DNA of 64,000 nt, taken from positions 5,788,501 to 5,852,500 of the forward strand of contig NZ_CP125957.1 of assembly GCF_030064125.1 (NCBI RefSeq), written 5' to 3'. The notes under the pieces are model-generated. The model saw nothing but the letters and a program-made list of their open reading frames with translations, was not told the DNA's origin and ran no database searches. Made by a program: the position numbers and the translations under genes. Below are positions 12,368-24,058 of this stretch, piece after piece. Each line of letters starts with the position of its first letter. The stretch's first letter is position 1. Source of the stretch: Pseudomonas sp. G2-4. GTDB taxonomy: Bacteria > Pseudomonadota > Gammaproteobacteria > Pseudomonadales > Pseudomonadaceae.

Positions 12368-13355
12368 AGCGCACACCGCGCCGGGAGATGCCCACGCACC
12401 GGAGCAGGCCAAACCGGTGTCGCGCTGGAGCCGCTGGAAAAGACCATTGACCCTGGCCTTCTTCCTGCTGCTGATCGTGCTGTTCACGACCCTGGCCCGA
12501 CGCATCGACTGGTCGGAAGTGTTCGCCACCCTGGCGGACTTCAAGGTGCGTACCTTGATCATCGCTGGCGCGTTGACCATTACCAGTTTCATTACCTACG
12601 CCTGCTTCGACCTGATCGGCCGCACCTACATCCGGCAAAAGCTGGGATGGCGGCAGATCTTGCCGGTGGGGGTGATCAGCTATGCGTTCAACCTCAACCT
12701 CAGCGCCTGGGTCGGCGGCATCGCCATGCGCTATCGACTGTATTCGCGGCTGGGGGTCAGCACCGGCAACATCGCCAAGATCCTCGGCCTGAGCCTGGCC
12801 ACCAACTGGTTCGGCTACATGACCTTGGCCGGCGCGGTGTTCAGCAGCGGCCTGGTCACAATGCCGCCGGGCTGGAAACTGAGCAGCGGGGCGCTGCAAG
12901 GCGTGGGAGTGCTGTTGTTGCTGGTGAGCGCCGGTTATCTGGTGGCCTGTCGGTTTTCCAAGCGGCGGGCCTGGACGATTCGCGGCATGGAAATCAACCT
13001 GCCGTCGTTGCGCATGGCCATGCTGCAACTGGCCCTGGGGGCGCTGAACTGGTCGCTGATGGCGGCGGTGATCTTCACCTTGTTGCCAGGCAAACTGGAT
13101 TATCCGATGGTGCTCGGGGTGTTGCTGATCAGCAGCATTGCCGGGGTCATCACCCACATTCCGGCGGGGCTTGGGGTATTGGAGGCGGTGTTCATTGCTC
13201 TCCTGCAACACGAAGTGTCCCGGGGCAGCCTGTTGGCGGGGCTGATCGCCTACCGGGCGATCTACTTCATTTTGCCGTTGTTGATCACGGTGGTGATGTA
13301 TTTGGTGATTGAGGCGAAGGCCAAGGCGTTGCGGGTCAAGTCCGGACCCAGGTAA
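12354..13355 (+). CDS. YbhN-like integral membrane protein (lysyl-PG synthase membrane-domain family)
   Basis: This 333-residue, strongly hydrophobic protein has about eight predicted membrane helices. It belongs to the UPF0104/YbhN family, which is related to the flippase half of MprF (lysylphosphatidylglycerol synthetase) but lacks the aminoacyl-transfer domain. The conserved segment AGVITHIPAGLGVLEAVF in the C-terminal third is the clearest family mark. It is the last gene of the DUF72-EEP-clsB operon and overlaps clsB by 14 bases. A role in moving or regulating a phospholipid is likely from context but unproven. A REP doublet follows. Confidence 0.87.
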   Translation: MNHSEAHTAPGDAHAPEQAKPVSRWSRWKRPLTLAFFLLLIVLFTTLARRIDWSEVFATLADFKVRTLIIAGALTITSFITYACFDLIGRTYIRQKLGWRQILPVGVISYAFNLNLSAWVGGIAMRYRLYSRLGVSTGNIAKILGLSLATNWFGYMTLAGAVFSSGLVTMPPGWKLSSGALQGVGVLLLLVSAGYLVACRFSKRRAWTIRGMEINLPSLRMAMLQLALGALNWSLMAAVIFTLLPGKLDYPMVLGVLLISSIAGVITHIPAGLGVLEAVFIALLQHEVSRGSLLAGLIAYRAIYFILPLLITVVMYLVIEAKAKALRVKSGPR

Positions 13356-13369
13356 TAGGTCGCTTGGAC

Positions 13370-13475
13370 GGGCCTCATCGCGAGCAGGCTCGCTCCCACA
13401 GGGGATTTGTACTGCACATGAGTTATGTGTTCGCAACGGATCAAATGTGGGAGCGAGCCTGCTCGCGATAGGGCC
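13370..13475. repeat. REP doublet, family B
   Basis: Inverted family B REPs lie between the convergent ends of ybhN and the hydrolase gene. The arms can form a long stem in either RNA, so it may protect both 3' ends. Confidence 0.9.
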
Positions 13476-13493
13476 CACACCAGCACCACAAAA

Positions 13494-14252
13494 TCACCGG
13501 TCCTGAATAATGCTCAACCGTTCTCCCACCACCATCTCCGTGATCCAGTCCACTAGGATCGAGGTGTAGGCCTGTTGTGAGACAGGGTCGCTCAGGGCAT
13601 GGTCGGCGCCGTCGATGATCCGGTGGGTCAACGAATGGGTCTGCTGGCACGCGGCGCGGTAGCTCATGATGGTGGCGTGGGGGACGTGATCGTCGGTTTC
13701 CGACTCCACCAGCAGCACATCGCCGGTGAACTGCGAGCAGGCATGCAAGGCGCGGTTGGTGTCGGCGTGCACCAGGGTGCTGCGATAATCCAGCAGGTCG
13801 CTCTTGTCGAGGTCGCGCTTGGGCGTGTGCCATTGCTCGTCGCGGTACAGCGCCGGAACCCGCAACGCCAGCCAGCGCACCGGGCGCAGCGATGTCAGGA
13901 TCGAGGCCAGGTAACCGCCGTAGCTGGTACCCACAACCGCAATCGCCGAGGTGTCCAGCGCCGGGTGCGCGAGCAGCCGGTCGTAGGCCGTCAGCAGATC
14001 CCGCAAGTTGTCCTCCCGCGTCACCCGTGACAGCGGAATGCCCGCCCCGCCGGTGTGCCCGCGCAAGTCAAAGGTCAAACACACGCAACCCAGGCCGGCG
14101 ATGCCTTTGGCCCGCTCCAGGTCACGCTCCTGGCTGCCGCCCCAACCGTGCACGAATAACACGCCAGGCACCTTCGACTTGGGGCTCAGGAAGGTCCCGT
14201 TCATGTGTTCATCGTCGATCTTGATCTGAATGGTTTCGCTTCTAGCCGTCAT
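13494..14252 (-). CDS. Alpha/beta hydrolase (dienelactone hydrolase/peptidase-like)
   Basis: This 252-residue soluble hydrolase has a complete catalytic set: the nucleophile elbow GTSYGG with S110, an acid at D187 or D188 (ETDDHVP) and H218 (GADHAL). The oxyanion-hole segment HGWGGS is near 35-40. No signal peptide is seen. The substrate cannot be told from sequence. Its start lies inside the end of the DUF3182 gene (11-base overlap), so the two form one transcription and translation unit and probably act together. Confidence 0.85.
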   Translation of the reverse strand: MTARSETIQIKIDDEHMNGTFLSPKSKVPGVLFVHGWGGSQERDLERAKGIAGLGCVCLTFDLRGHTGGAGIPLSRVTREDNLRDLLTAYDRLLAHPALDTSAIAVVGTSYGGYLASILTSLRPVRWLALRVPALYRDEQWHTPKRDLDKSDLLDYRSTLVHADTNRALHACSQFTGDVLLVESETDDHVPHATIMSYRAACQQTHSLTHRIIDGADHALSDPVSQQAYTSILVDWITEMVVGERLSIIQDR

Positions 14253-15351
14253 AGGAATGAACCGTTACGTATTTAAGAAGGAAGTCTCCATTGTGCGCCT
14301 CGCCGCGATACACCTCGGTGGCCCCGGGGGGCAGCGGCTGGTCGGTGTAGGTTTCCACCGAGGACACGCGAACCGCGTTGGTCGATGGGTCCTCGACGAA
14401 TACCTGCAACGCCGCCAGCTCCGCACTGCTCGCTCCGCCCATGCGCCACGATTGCTCCAGCACACCGCCCCGGGGCTGGCCGGCGGCGTCAAGGCCCTGG
14501 GCAATGTCGTAATTGCGCCGCGAGGCGAAGAAACCGGGGTAGGCCTGGTTGGCGGCGTCATCGAAGACCTGGGCCAGGCGCACCGCCTCACGCACGTCGT
14601 CGGGCAGCTCAAGCTTGAGCAATTCGATGTAGCCGCCCTGCACCACCAGCAGATCCGAGCCGCCGTAGACTTCCAGGCCTTCGCTGTCCCGGGTCAGGTG
14701 TTGCACGCCGCAATAGCTGAGGACCTTGCCGTCGATGAAGCTCTGGCCGACGCTCTGGGTCTGGACCTCACTGAGGTTCTGCTCCAGCACCACCCCGTCG
14801 CGAAACAGCGCCTGGGCGTCCGGCGCGGCAACGACTTCATCGAACTGCGCCAAGCTCTTGATTACACGCTGGTCGCGCCCGGCACAAGCATGCACAGGCT
14901 TGAGGCGGATCGCTCCGGAGTACAGCAAATGCTCGGCGGCCGGACGCGCGTCCTTGAGTGCGAAGACACTCACGCCATCGAGCACGGCGCCACGGGTAAG
15001 CTTGGCAAACAGTGGCGACCAGCCTTGGGGCGCCACGGCATCCTTATTCAACAGACCGTGGGTAATCGCCTTGGTGCAGATAAAATCATGCTCGACATAA
15101 CCGCCCCATAAATCCTCCGGGCCCTTGACGCCCAAGCGCGACGCAGTTTCGGCTCCGATCAAGGTTTGCGTAGGCACCAGATATACATCACGCCCGGCAT
15201 GTTGCTGGTCGTCATAACTGCCGCCGTACTCAAAGCCTAGGATCTGCGCCAGCCAACGGGCCAGTGCGCGATTGGTTTCGACTTCATGGAGCGGTGCGTG
15301 AGGGTTGACCGAGTGGGCCATTACCGCTTTGTTGCGATTGACTGACGTCAT
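14242..15351 (-). CDS. DUF3182-like protein of unknown function
   Basis: A 369-residue soluble protein that I match from memory to the DUF3182 family. The middle (GAIRLKPVHACAGRDQ, then GVVLEQNLSEV) resembles the nucleotide-binding part of ATP-grasp enzymes, and the C-terminal part has SRRNYDIAQG. That fold assignment is inference. The ATG at 15351 is weakly supported by an AAAGGG upstream; an internal ATG at 15321 is possible. It is the first gene of a pair with the alpha/beta hydrolase. The spacer upstream to 15652 is 300 bases and contains a REP doublet and nothing else I recognise. Confidence 0.65.
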   Translation of the reverse strand: MTSVNRNKAVMAHSVNPHAPLHEVETNRALARWLAQILGFEYGGSYDDQQHAGRDVYLVPTQTLIGAETASRLGVKGPEDLWGGYVEHDFICTKAITHGLLNKDAVAPQGWSPLFAKLTRGAVLDGVSVFALKDARPAAEHLLYSGAIRLKPVHACAGRDQRVIKSLAQFDEVVAAPDAQALFRDGVVLEQNLSEVQTQSVGQSFIDGKVLSYCGVQHLTRDSEGLEVYGGSDLLVVQGGYIELLKLELPDDVREAVRLAQVFDDAANQAYPGFFASRRNYDIAQGLDAAGQPRGGVLEQSWRMGGASSAELAALQVFVEDPSTNAVRVSSVETYTDQPLPPGATEVYRGEAHNGDFLLKYVTVHSYDG

Positions 15352-15537
15352 GCGATGCCCTTTATCTGTGCTCGACGGCGGTAGATAAGGGAGGTGCAGG
15401 GATCAGGCCAACGGTGTTCGGCCCGGGAGGATCAAGGAAACGGGCGGATTGGTGGGAGTTGATAGCACCTGGCCTGTTTTATTCTGCACGACCTGCGTCC
15501 GCCATCCCGCAAATTGCACGATGGAATGCAAATCCCC

Positions 15538-15641
15538 GTGGCGAGGGAGCTTGCTCCCGCTGGGGTGCGAAGCGCCCCCATAAAACCGACGCTTGCAATG
15601 GGCCTGCTGCGCAGTCCAGCGGGAGCAAGCTCCCTCGCCAC
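15538..15641. repeat. REP doublet, family A
   Basis: Inverted family A REPs lie about 57 bases apart, between the DUF3182 gene start and the end of the GlxA-type regulator gene. Confidence 0.9.
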
Positions 15642-15652
15642 AGGTGTCGGTC

Positions 15653-16648
15653 TCAGCTTTTTGAAACACCCGGCGGACTCACCCCAAACTTCGCCCGATA
15701 ATCACTCGGCCCCAGCCCGGTAATTTTCTTGAAGGTGGCTCGAAACGCACTCGGATCCTGGTAGCCGACGGTCCAGGCGATGTGATCGATGGTGCCATTG
15801 GTGAGCTCCAGCATTTCCCGGGCCTTGCCGACGCGCAGGTGCTGGCAGTATTCGGTGGGCTTGAGGCCGGTGGCAGCGCGAAACCGGCGCAGGAAGGTGC
15901 GCTCTTCCAGACCGGCCCGTTCAGCCATCGCGCCGAGGGAGACGTCTACCGCGCCGCTGCTCTGCAACCAATGCTGAACCTTGAGAATCGCCGCATCGCC
16001 ATGTCCGAGGATAGGGGCAAAGTTACTGCCGCACTGGCTCGCGCTGTCACTGTGCTCGATCACCAGAAATTGCGCGGTGCGCGTGGCAATGCTCGGCCCG
16101 AGCAGGCGGTCCACCAAGCGCAACCCGAGTTCCGACCACGCCATCAACCCGGCCGTGGTAATCAAGTCGCCGTCGTCGACGATGGGTTTGTCGGCGTTGA
16201 GTTTGATCTTCGGGTAACGCGCGGCGAAGCTCTTGGCCGAGGTCCAGTGGGTGGTGGCGCTGCGGCCGTCGAGCAACCCGCTTTCGGCCAGCAGGATCGA
16301 GCCTACGCAAACACCGCCCAATACCGTGCCGCCGGCATGCTGGGCACGCAACCAATCCATCAACGCCTGGGAAACCTGGCCTTCGCTGAAGCCGGCAAGG
16401 GATGGCGGAATCAACAACGCAACCAGCTTGCCCGCGGGGCCGGTAGCACTGTCGAAAACGCGCTGCGGCGCCTCATCATCCTCCGCTTGCCAGTGACTCA
16501 CCCGCAGCTGCGGCAGCAGCGCGCTGGCCTGCTCTGCGGCGATCTGCTGCGCCACCGCAAACAGATCGGTCAAACCGTGCACCGCCGCCAATTGCGCGCC
16601 GGGATAGATCAGCACCCCGAGCTCCGCGACGGCCCTTTGCTGCGTCAT
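15653..16648 (-). CDS. GlxA-family transcriptional regulator (DJ-1/PfpI domain plus AraC-type HTH)
   Basis: A regulator of about 331 residues. The N-terminal two thirds is a DJ-1/PfpI amidotransferase-like sensor fold (ELGVLIYPGAQLAAVHGL; GGVCVGSILLAESGLL at the nucleophile-elbow position). The C-terminal 110 residues form an AraC-type double helix-turn-helix with the typical ERTFLRRFRAATGLKPTEY and DHIAWTVGYQDPSAFRATF segments. I chose the ATG at 16648, which has GAGGGA upstream; the frame stays open to 16765, but that extra part overlaps the divergent gene. It probably controls the isochorismatase-like gene transcribed away from it 97 bases off. The inducer is unknown. Confidence 0.86.
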   Translation of the reverse strand: MTQQRAVAELGVLIYPGAQLAAVHGLTDLFAVAQQIAAEQASALLPQLRVSHWQAEDDEAPQRVFDSATGPAGKLVALLIPPSLAGFSEGQVSQALMDWLRAQHAGGTVLGGVCVGSILLAESGLLDGRSATTHWTSAKSFAARYPKIKLNADKPIVDDGDLITTAGLMAWSELGLRLVDRLLGPSIATRTAQFLVIEHSDSASQCGSNFAPILGHGDAAILKVQHWLQSSGAVDVSLGAMAERAGLEERTFLRRFRAATGLKPTEYCQHLRVGKAREMLELTNGTIDHIAWTVGYQDPSAFRATFKKITGLGPSDYRAKFGVSPPGVSKS

Positions 16649-16745
16649 TGTCAGTTTTCCCTCGCCTATTGTCGTTGCGGCCAATCCTCGAACCGATGGC
16701 AAAAGCCAATACTGGCGCCACATCCACCTGATCAAGGAAGCCCTC

Positions 16746-17300
16746 ATGTCCAAGCAAGCGCTCATCGTAGTCGATATCCAGAACGACTACTTCCCCCAAG
16801 GAAAATGGCCGTTGGTCGGTGCCGAAGCTGCCGCTGACAATGCCGCACGCTTGATCGAAGCCTTCCGCCAGGCAGGCGATCACGTGGTGCACATCCGCCA
16901 CGAGTTCACCGACGACGACGCGCCATTCTTCACGCCGGGCTCCGAAGGCGCCAAGCTGCATCCCAAGGTGCTCAACCGCGCCGAAGAACCGGTGGTGCTC
17001 AAGCACTTCGTCAATTCGTTTCGCGAGACCGAACTGCAAGCCATCCTCGACCACCACGGCATCGAACAACTGGTGGTCGTCGGCAGCATGAGCCACATGT
17101 GCGTCGATGGCGTCGTGCGGGCGGCGGCAGACCTGGGCTACGACGTCACGGTAATCCACGATGCCTGCGCCACCCTCGACCTGGAATTCAATGGCGTCGT
17201 CGTTCCAGCCGCCCAGGTGCATGCGGCGTTCATGGCGGCGCTGGGGTTTGCTTATGCGAGCGTGGTAAGCGCCGAGCAGTTTTTGGCGGCCAGCCGCTGA
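16746..17300 (+). CDS. Isochorismatase-family cysteine hydrolase
   Basis: A 184-residue single-domain hydrolase with the complete family triad: D10 (VVDIQND), K86 (VVLKH) and C119 (SHMCVDG). Members include nicotinamidases, biuret and ureidoacrylate hydrolases and true isochorismatases. Here the cis-peptide SMSHMCVDG segment resembles amide hydrolases, but the substrate is undetermined. No siderophore or biotin genes sit beside it. It is divergent from the GlxA-type regulator, a common arrangement for a locally regulated enzyme gene. A 357-base spacer with a REP doublet follows. Confidence 0.88.
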   Translation: MSKQALIVVDIQNDYFPQGKWPLVGAEAAADNAARLIEAFRQAGDHVVHIRHEFTDDDAPFFTPGSEGAKLHPKVLNRAEEPVVLKHFVNSFRETELQAILDHHGIEQLVVVGSMSHMCVDGVVRAAADLGYDVTVIHDACATLDLEFNGVVVPAAQVHAAFMAALGFAYASVVSAEQFLAASR

Positions 17301-17381
17301 GGGGTAATCAATTATTCAAGGGCAGGGAGAAACCGCGCAACTGAAGCGCAATGCAGTTCACTTAAGAGAAATGATGGACCT

Positions 17382-17512
17382 GTGGCGAGGGAGCTTGCTC
17401 CCGCTCGGCTGCGAAGCAGTCGTAAACTGCCGGGTGCGGTGTATCTGATGCTCCGCATTTGGCAGGTTTTGGGGCCGCTTCGCGGCCCAGCGGGAGCAAG
17501 CTCCCTCGCCAC
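17382..17512. repeat. REP doublet, family A
   Basis: Inverted family A REPs with a longer centre (about 77 bases) lie in the 357-base spacer after the isochorismatase-like gene. I see no gene in the rest of the spacer. Confidence 0.88.
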
Positions 17513-17657
17513 GGGTTTATCGATTGCCTTAAGGGAACGGCATTAGGCAACTGAAGCGTGGCTTTTCCTTTTGAACTCTCGATGGTGATTTCCACTAGGC
17601 GTACTTGAGGAATAACGATAAGAATGGCCGGTCAGTTTTCCCCCTAGAGCCAGCCGC

Positions 17658-18284
17658 ATGAAACGCAAACGCCCGCCGCGCCTGGTCGACTCCCCTGTCC
17701 CGATCGACACCGCTGCATCAGCGCCACGGCACCCACCTACTTGGGATTGCTCAAGCAACGTATCCCGGCCGGGATACTTCGGCACCATGCTGTACGCCGT
17801 GGCGGTGTTCCTGGCCTTGCCGGTCTACGGACTGGCCGTGTTATCGATGAAGCTGTTTCATGTCGGACAGAGCCTGTCGCCCATTCACACAAGAGTGATC
17901 GAGGATCCACTGTTTTTGGCGCTCACGTTCATCAGCGCATTTGTGGCCGTCTGCATGCTCAACTGGCTCGCCTCCGGGCCCAAGGTGCTTGGTTTCTGCT
18001 TTGACGAACGTCAGCAACGCCTCACCTTCATCCAGCGCCGTCCAGCCCGAAAAACCACCGAGGAATCCGTGCCGTACAGCGACATCCATTTCATCAAGCC
18101 CTACAAAACGACTGCTTACGGCAACGTTTGTCATTTCGTGGTGGGCTTCGCCGGGGGCAATGGCAAGGACATCGCACTTCGGTTTTGGGTGGACCTGACG
18201 GATCAGGACATGGCGTTTCATGCTGCGTGGTTGAGTCAGTCGGTTGGCGAGAGGATGCAGGAGGTATTGGATCTGGATTTGTGA
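17658..18284 (+). CDS. Hypothetical membrane protein
   Basis: I do not recognise this 208-residue protein. It begins with a proline- and arginine-rich cytoplasmic stretch and has two hydrophobic segments (about residues 42-66 and 82-104). A soluble C-terminal half follows (FDERQQRLTFIQRRP... then SVPYSDIHFIKPYKT), which could fold as a PH-like beta domain; that is a guess from the strand pattern. The ATG at 17658 is the first in frame. It converges on ssb, whose terminator lies just past its end. Codon use looks native. Confidence 0.7.
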   Translation: MKRKRPPRLVDSPVPIDTAASAPRHPPTWDCSSNVSRPGYFGTMLYAVAVFLALPVYGLAVLSMKLFHVGQSLSPIHTRVIEDPLFLALTFISAFVAVCMLNWLASGPKVLGFCFDERQQRLTFIQRRPARKTTEESVPYSDIHFIKPYKTTAYGNVCHFVVGFAGGNGKDIALRFWVDLTDQDMAFHAAWLSQSVGERMQEVLDLDL

Positions 18285-18340
18285 GCAAGGGCGGGTTTGC
18301 CAGTGTCCCCAAGTCACGATTCGGTTTGCGCCAGACAAAT

Positions 18341-18373
18341 AAAAAGCCCCAAGTGCAGAGCGCTTGGGGCTTT
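18341..18373 (-). terminator. Terminator after ssb
   Basis: The inverted repeat AAAGCCCCAAG / CTTGGGGCTTT ends in a run of T when read on the minus strand. A second small stem (CCTGAG / CTCAGG, 18384-18402) precedes it. Read from the plus strand, it could also end the hypothetical membrane protein transcript. Confidence 0.88.
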
Positions 18374-18408
18374 CAGGGAACTACCTGAGCAATAGTCTCA
18401 GGCAGGAA

Positions 18409-18936
18409 TCAGAACGGAATATCGTCATCAAAGCTGTCGAAATCCGGCGCCGGTTGCGGCGCGGCTTGTTGTGGGGCCGCCGGGCGCTCGCGTTGTGGCT
18501 GTGGCGCCGACTGCTGTGGGCGAGGCGCCTGCTGACGTGGGGCTGGGGCCGATTGCTGGTAGTTGTTGCCACCTTGTTGCTGGTCACCCTGTGGACGGCC
18601 GCCCAGCAGTTGCATGGTGCCTTGCATGTCGACCACGATCTCGGTGGTGTAACGCTTGATACCGTCTTTTTCCCACTCGCGGGTCTGCAGCTTGCCTTCG
18701 ATGTACACCTGCGAACCCTTGCGCAGGTATTCACCGGCGATCTCAGCCACCTTGCCGAACATCGACACGCGGTGCCATTCGGTCTTCTCGACCTTCTGGC
18801 CGGTCTGCTTGTCGGTCCACTGTTCGCTTGTCGCCAGACTCAGGTTGGTCACGGCGTTGCCGTTCGGCAGGTAGCGAACTTCGGGATCCTGGCCGCAAGT
18901 ACCGACCAATATGACTTTGTTAACCCCACGGGCCAT
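18409..18936 (-). CDS. ssb: Single-stranded DNA-binding protein
   Basis: This 175-residue SSB coats single-stranded DNA during replication, repair and recombination. The N-terminal OB-fold ([21 protein letters not shown], then SLATSEQW) covers about 1-110. A flexible linker rich in Gln, Pro and Ala follows, and the acidic tip ends in DDDIPF, the docking site for partner proteins such as RecO, PriA and exonuclease I. It follows the MFS transporter gene by 9 bases on the same strand, so it may share that transcript. Divergence from uvrA is indirect, with the transporter gene between them, unlike the E. coli ssb-uvrA arrangement. Confidence 0.97.
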   Translation of the reverse strand: MARGVNKVILVGTCGQDPEVRYLPNGNAVTNLSLATSEQWTDKQTGQKVEKTEWHRVSMFGKVAEIAGEYLRKGSQVYIEGKLQTREWEKDGIKRYTTEIVVDMQGTMQLLGGRPQGDQQQGGNNYQQSAPAPRQQAPRPQQSAPQPQRERPAAPQQAAPQPAPDFDSFDDDIPF

Positions 18937-18945
18937 AACGTTCTC

Positions 18946-20343
18946 CTAGGCTTCGCACGCGTTCGGGGCCGGGTTGTTCACCAGGCGCTCAAGCGTCGCG
19001 CGATCCAATAATTCGGTGTCCAGTTTGATATAAACGGCCGCTTCGTCGGCGACCACCACTGCATCGGTTACTCCAACGACGGCCTTGAGGCGCTCGGTCA
19101 GGCCTGCTTCGCGGATGGCTTCGGGCGACAACGGCAAGCGCAGGCTCGTCACATACGGAGGTTCGCGCATGGTAACAGCAAAAAGCAGCCAAAGTGCAGC
19201 CAGCGCGGCGCATCCCAGGAACACAACCGACAAACCGCCATGCTGGAACAGCCAGCCGCCGAGAATCCCCCCCAACGCTGATCCCAGGAACTGGCTGGTG
19301 GAATAAACCCCCATCGCCGTGCCCTTGCCGCCCGCTGGTGAAACCTTGCTGATCAGCGACGGCAGCGACGCCTCCAGCAGATTGAACGCGGTGAAGAACA
19401 CCACCGTGCCGATCACCAGAGCCCTCAAGCTATCGCCGAACTGCCAGAAGAATAGCTCAGTGAGCATCAGCGTCATGACGGCACCGAGCAAAACTCGTTT
19501 CATTTTGCGTCGTTTCTCGCCATAGATGATAAACGGGATCATGGCGAAGAACGAAATCAGCAACGCGGTGAGGTAGACCCACCAGTGCTGTTCTTTGGGC
19601 AGGCCGGCTTTCTCGACCAGCGCCAGCGGCAAGGCCACGAAGCTGGACATCAGCATGGCGTGGAGCACGAAAATGCCCAAGTCCAGGCGCAACAGGTCCG
19701 GGTGCTTGAGCGTCGGCATAAGTGCCTGCCGGGCCACCCCGGATTCACGGTGCTGCAACGGTCCGGTGGAACGCGGCACCATGAACGCCACGATCAGGAT
19801 GCCCACCAACGCCATGGCCCCGGTGGCCAGGAACAGGCCCGACAAGCCAAAAGCGCGAGTCAGCAACGGTCCTACAACCATGGCGACAGCGAATGACAGA
19901 CCGATCGTCATGCCGATCATAGCCATGGCCTTGGTCCGATGTTGTTCGCGGGTCAAGTCTGACAACAGCGCCATGACGGCTGCGGAAATAGCCCCGGCGC
20001 CTTGCAGGATTCGTCCGGCGATCACGCCCCAGATCGAATCGGCATTGGCCGCCAGCACGCTGCCGAGGGCGAAGACGATCAGCCCCAGATAAATGACGGG
20101 GCGCCGGCCAATACGGTCGGAGATCATCCCGAAGGGAATCTGGAAAATTGCCTGGGTCAGGCCGTAAGCGCCAATCGCCAGCCCAATGAGAGCCGGGGTC
20201 GCGCCCGCCAGGTCCATGCCATAGGTCGCCAGTACCGGCAACACCATGAACATGCCCAGCATACGGAAGGCGAACACCAGGGCCAGACCGCTTGCCGCGC
20301 GGGTCTCACCACTACTCATGCGTTCGCTGTGGGGATCGTGCAT
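18946..20343 (-). CDS. MFS transporter, YajR-like
   Basis: A 465-residue inner-membrane transporter with 12 predicted helices and the MFS motif A ([12 protein letters not shown]) between helices 2 and 3. After the last helix, the C-terminal 65 residues form a small soluble domain ([24 protein letters not shown]) like the ferredoxin-like YAM domain of E. coli YajR. The substrate is unknown; a proton-driven exporter is the family expectation. GAGG lies 10 bases before the ATG. It is divergent from uvrA, and its gene is followed at 9 bases by ssb. Confidence 0.87.
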   Translation of the reverse strand: MHDPHSERMSSGETRAASGLALVFAFRMLGMFMVLPVLATYGMDLAGATPALIGLAIGAYGLTQAIFQIPFGMISDRIGRRPVIYLGLIVFALGSVLAANADSIWGVIAGRILQGAGAISAAVMALLSDLTREQHRTKAMAMIGMTIGLSFAVAMVVGPLLTRAFGLSGLFLATGAMALVGILIVAFMVPRSTGPLQHRESGVARQALMPTLKHPDLLRLDLGIFVLHAMLMSSFVALPLALVEKAGLPKEQHWWVYLTALLISFFAMIPFIIYGEKRRKMKRVLLGAVMTLMLTELFFWQFGDSLRALVIGTVVFFTAFNLLEASLPSLISKVSPAGGKGTAMGVYSTSQFLGSALGGILGGWLFQHGGLSVVFLGCAALAALWLLFAVTMREPPYVTSLRLPLSPEAIREAGLTERLKAVVGVTDAVVVADEAAVYIKLDTELLDRATLERLVNNPAPNACEA

Positions 20344-20521
20344 GGAAAAACCTCATGTGAACCGGCGGCGATTCTACCAGTCCCATCGATTGAGGGGGTA
20401 TATGGCGACCGTTTGCCGCGCAGTCTTCATGTATGGCTGCAATCGCACTTCAATAGTGTGCATCCATCCAGTATTTGCCCGTATACTCCTACGTTTTCGA
20501 CGCCCGCCGAGCGAGGCCACT

Positions 20522-23356
<2,835 letters not shown>

Positions 23357-23371
23357 TTTTCCCCGAGCACG

Positions 23372-23410
23372 AAAAAGCCCCTGTCATCTCATCGATGACA
23401 GGGGCTTTTT
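23372..23410. terminator. Bidirectional terminator between uvrA and bfrA
   Basis: A perfect 17-base inverted repeat (AAAAAGCCCCTGTCATC and its complement, loop TCATC) has T-runs on both sides. It can serve the converging uvrA and ferritin genes. Confidence 0.95.
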
Positions 23411-23436
23411 GTTTTTCTGTGGCAGCGAGGCTGTAA

Positions 23437-23901
23437 TCAGAACTGTGATTGCAGGTAGTTTTCCAGGCCAATCAACTTGATCAGACCCAACTGCTTCTCG
23501 AGCCAGTAGGTATGGTCTTCCTCGGTGTCGTTAAGCTGGATACGCAGGATCTCACGGGTCACGTAGTCGTTGTGCTGCTCGCAAAGCTCGATGCCTTTGC
23601 ACAGCGCAGCGCGTACCTTGTATTCCAGGCGCAAGTCGGCGGCGAGCATATCGGGCACGGTGGTGCCGATGTCCAGGTCATCCGGACGCATCCGCGGCGT
23701 GCCCTCGAGCATCAGGATCCGGCGCATCAATGCATCGGCGTGCTGGGCTTCTTCTTCCATCTCATGGTTGATACGTTCGTAGAGCTCGGTGAACCCCCAG
23801 TCCTCGTACATCCGCGAGTGGATGAAATATTGATCACGGGCTGCCAGTTCGCCTGTCAGCAACGTGTTGAGGTAATCGATTACATCTGGGTGACCTTGCA
23901 T
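23437..23901 (-). CDS. bfrA: Ferritin of the bacterioferritin family lacking the heme-ligand Met52
   Basis: This 154-residue iron-storage protein assembles into a 24-mer shell and oxidises Fe(II). The ferroxidase ligands E18, E51, H54, E93, E127 and H130 are all present. Position 52, which is the heme-binding Met in true bacterioferritins, is Ala (EEEAQH). P. aeruginosa PA4235, in the same genomic place, was reported to be a heme-free bacterial ferritin (FtnA) despite the name bfrA, and this looks like its orthologue. The start at 23901 (MQGHPDV) is preferred over an in-frame ATG six codons upstream. The neighbouring katA suggests a joint role in iron and peroxide handling. Confidence 0.92.
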   Translation of the reverse strand: MQGHPDVIDYLNTLLTGELAARDQYFIHSRMYEDWGFTELYERINHEMEEEAQHADALMRRILMLEGTPRMRPDDLDIGTTVPDMLAADLRLEYKVRAALCKGIELCEQHNDYVTREILRIQLNDTEEDHTYWLEKQLGLIKLIGLENYLQSQF

Positions 23902-24008
23902 CGCCCTACATCTCCACAAGCTTTGAAGGCTCTAGTTTGAACCAACCTGGGGGAGAGGTCACTCGCCGATCGCAATAAAAGCGAAGAAAATCCGAGAAAA
24001 CCAGGTTA

Positions 24009-24041
24009 AAAAACGCAAAAACCGCCCAAATGAGGGCGGTT
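24009..24041 (-). terminator. Terminator after katA
   Basis: The stem ACCGCCC / GGGCGGT is followed, on the minus strand, by TTTTTGCGTTTTTT. It lies 18 bases past the katA stop and upstream of the ferritin gene, so that gene should have its own promoter within 23902-24008. Confidence 0.9.
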
Positions 24042-24058
24042 CTGCTTCTCGTTTAGAC

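Noticed and set aside
20362..20521. LexA (SOS) box before uvrA
   Set aside because: No sequence here has a convincing CTGT...ACAG palindrome. The nearest, around 20467-20485, matches only in part.
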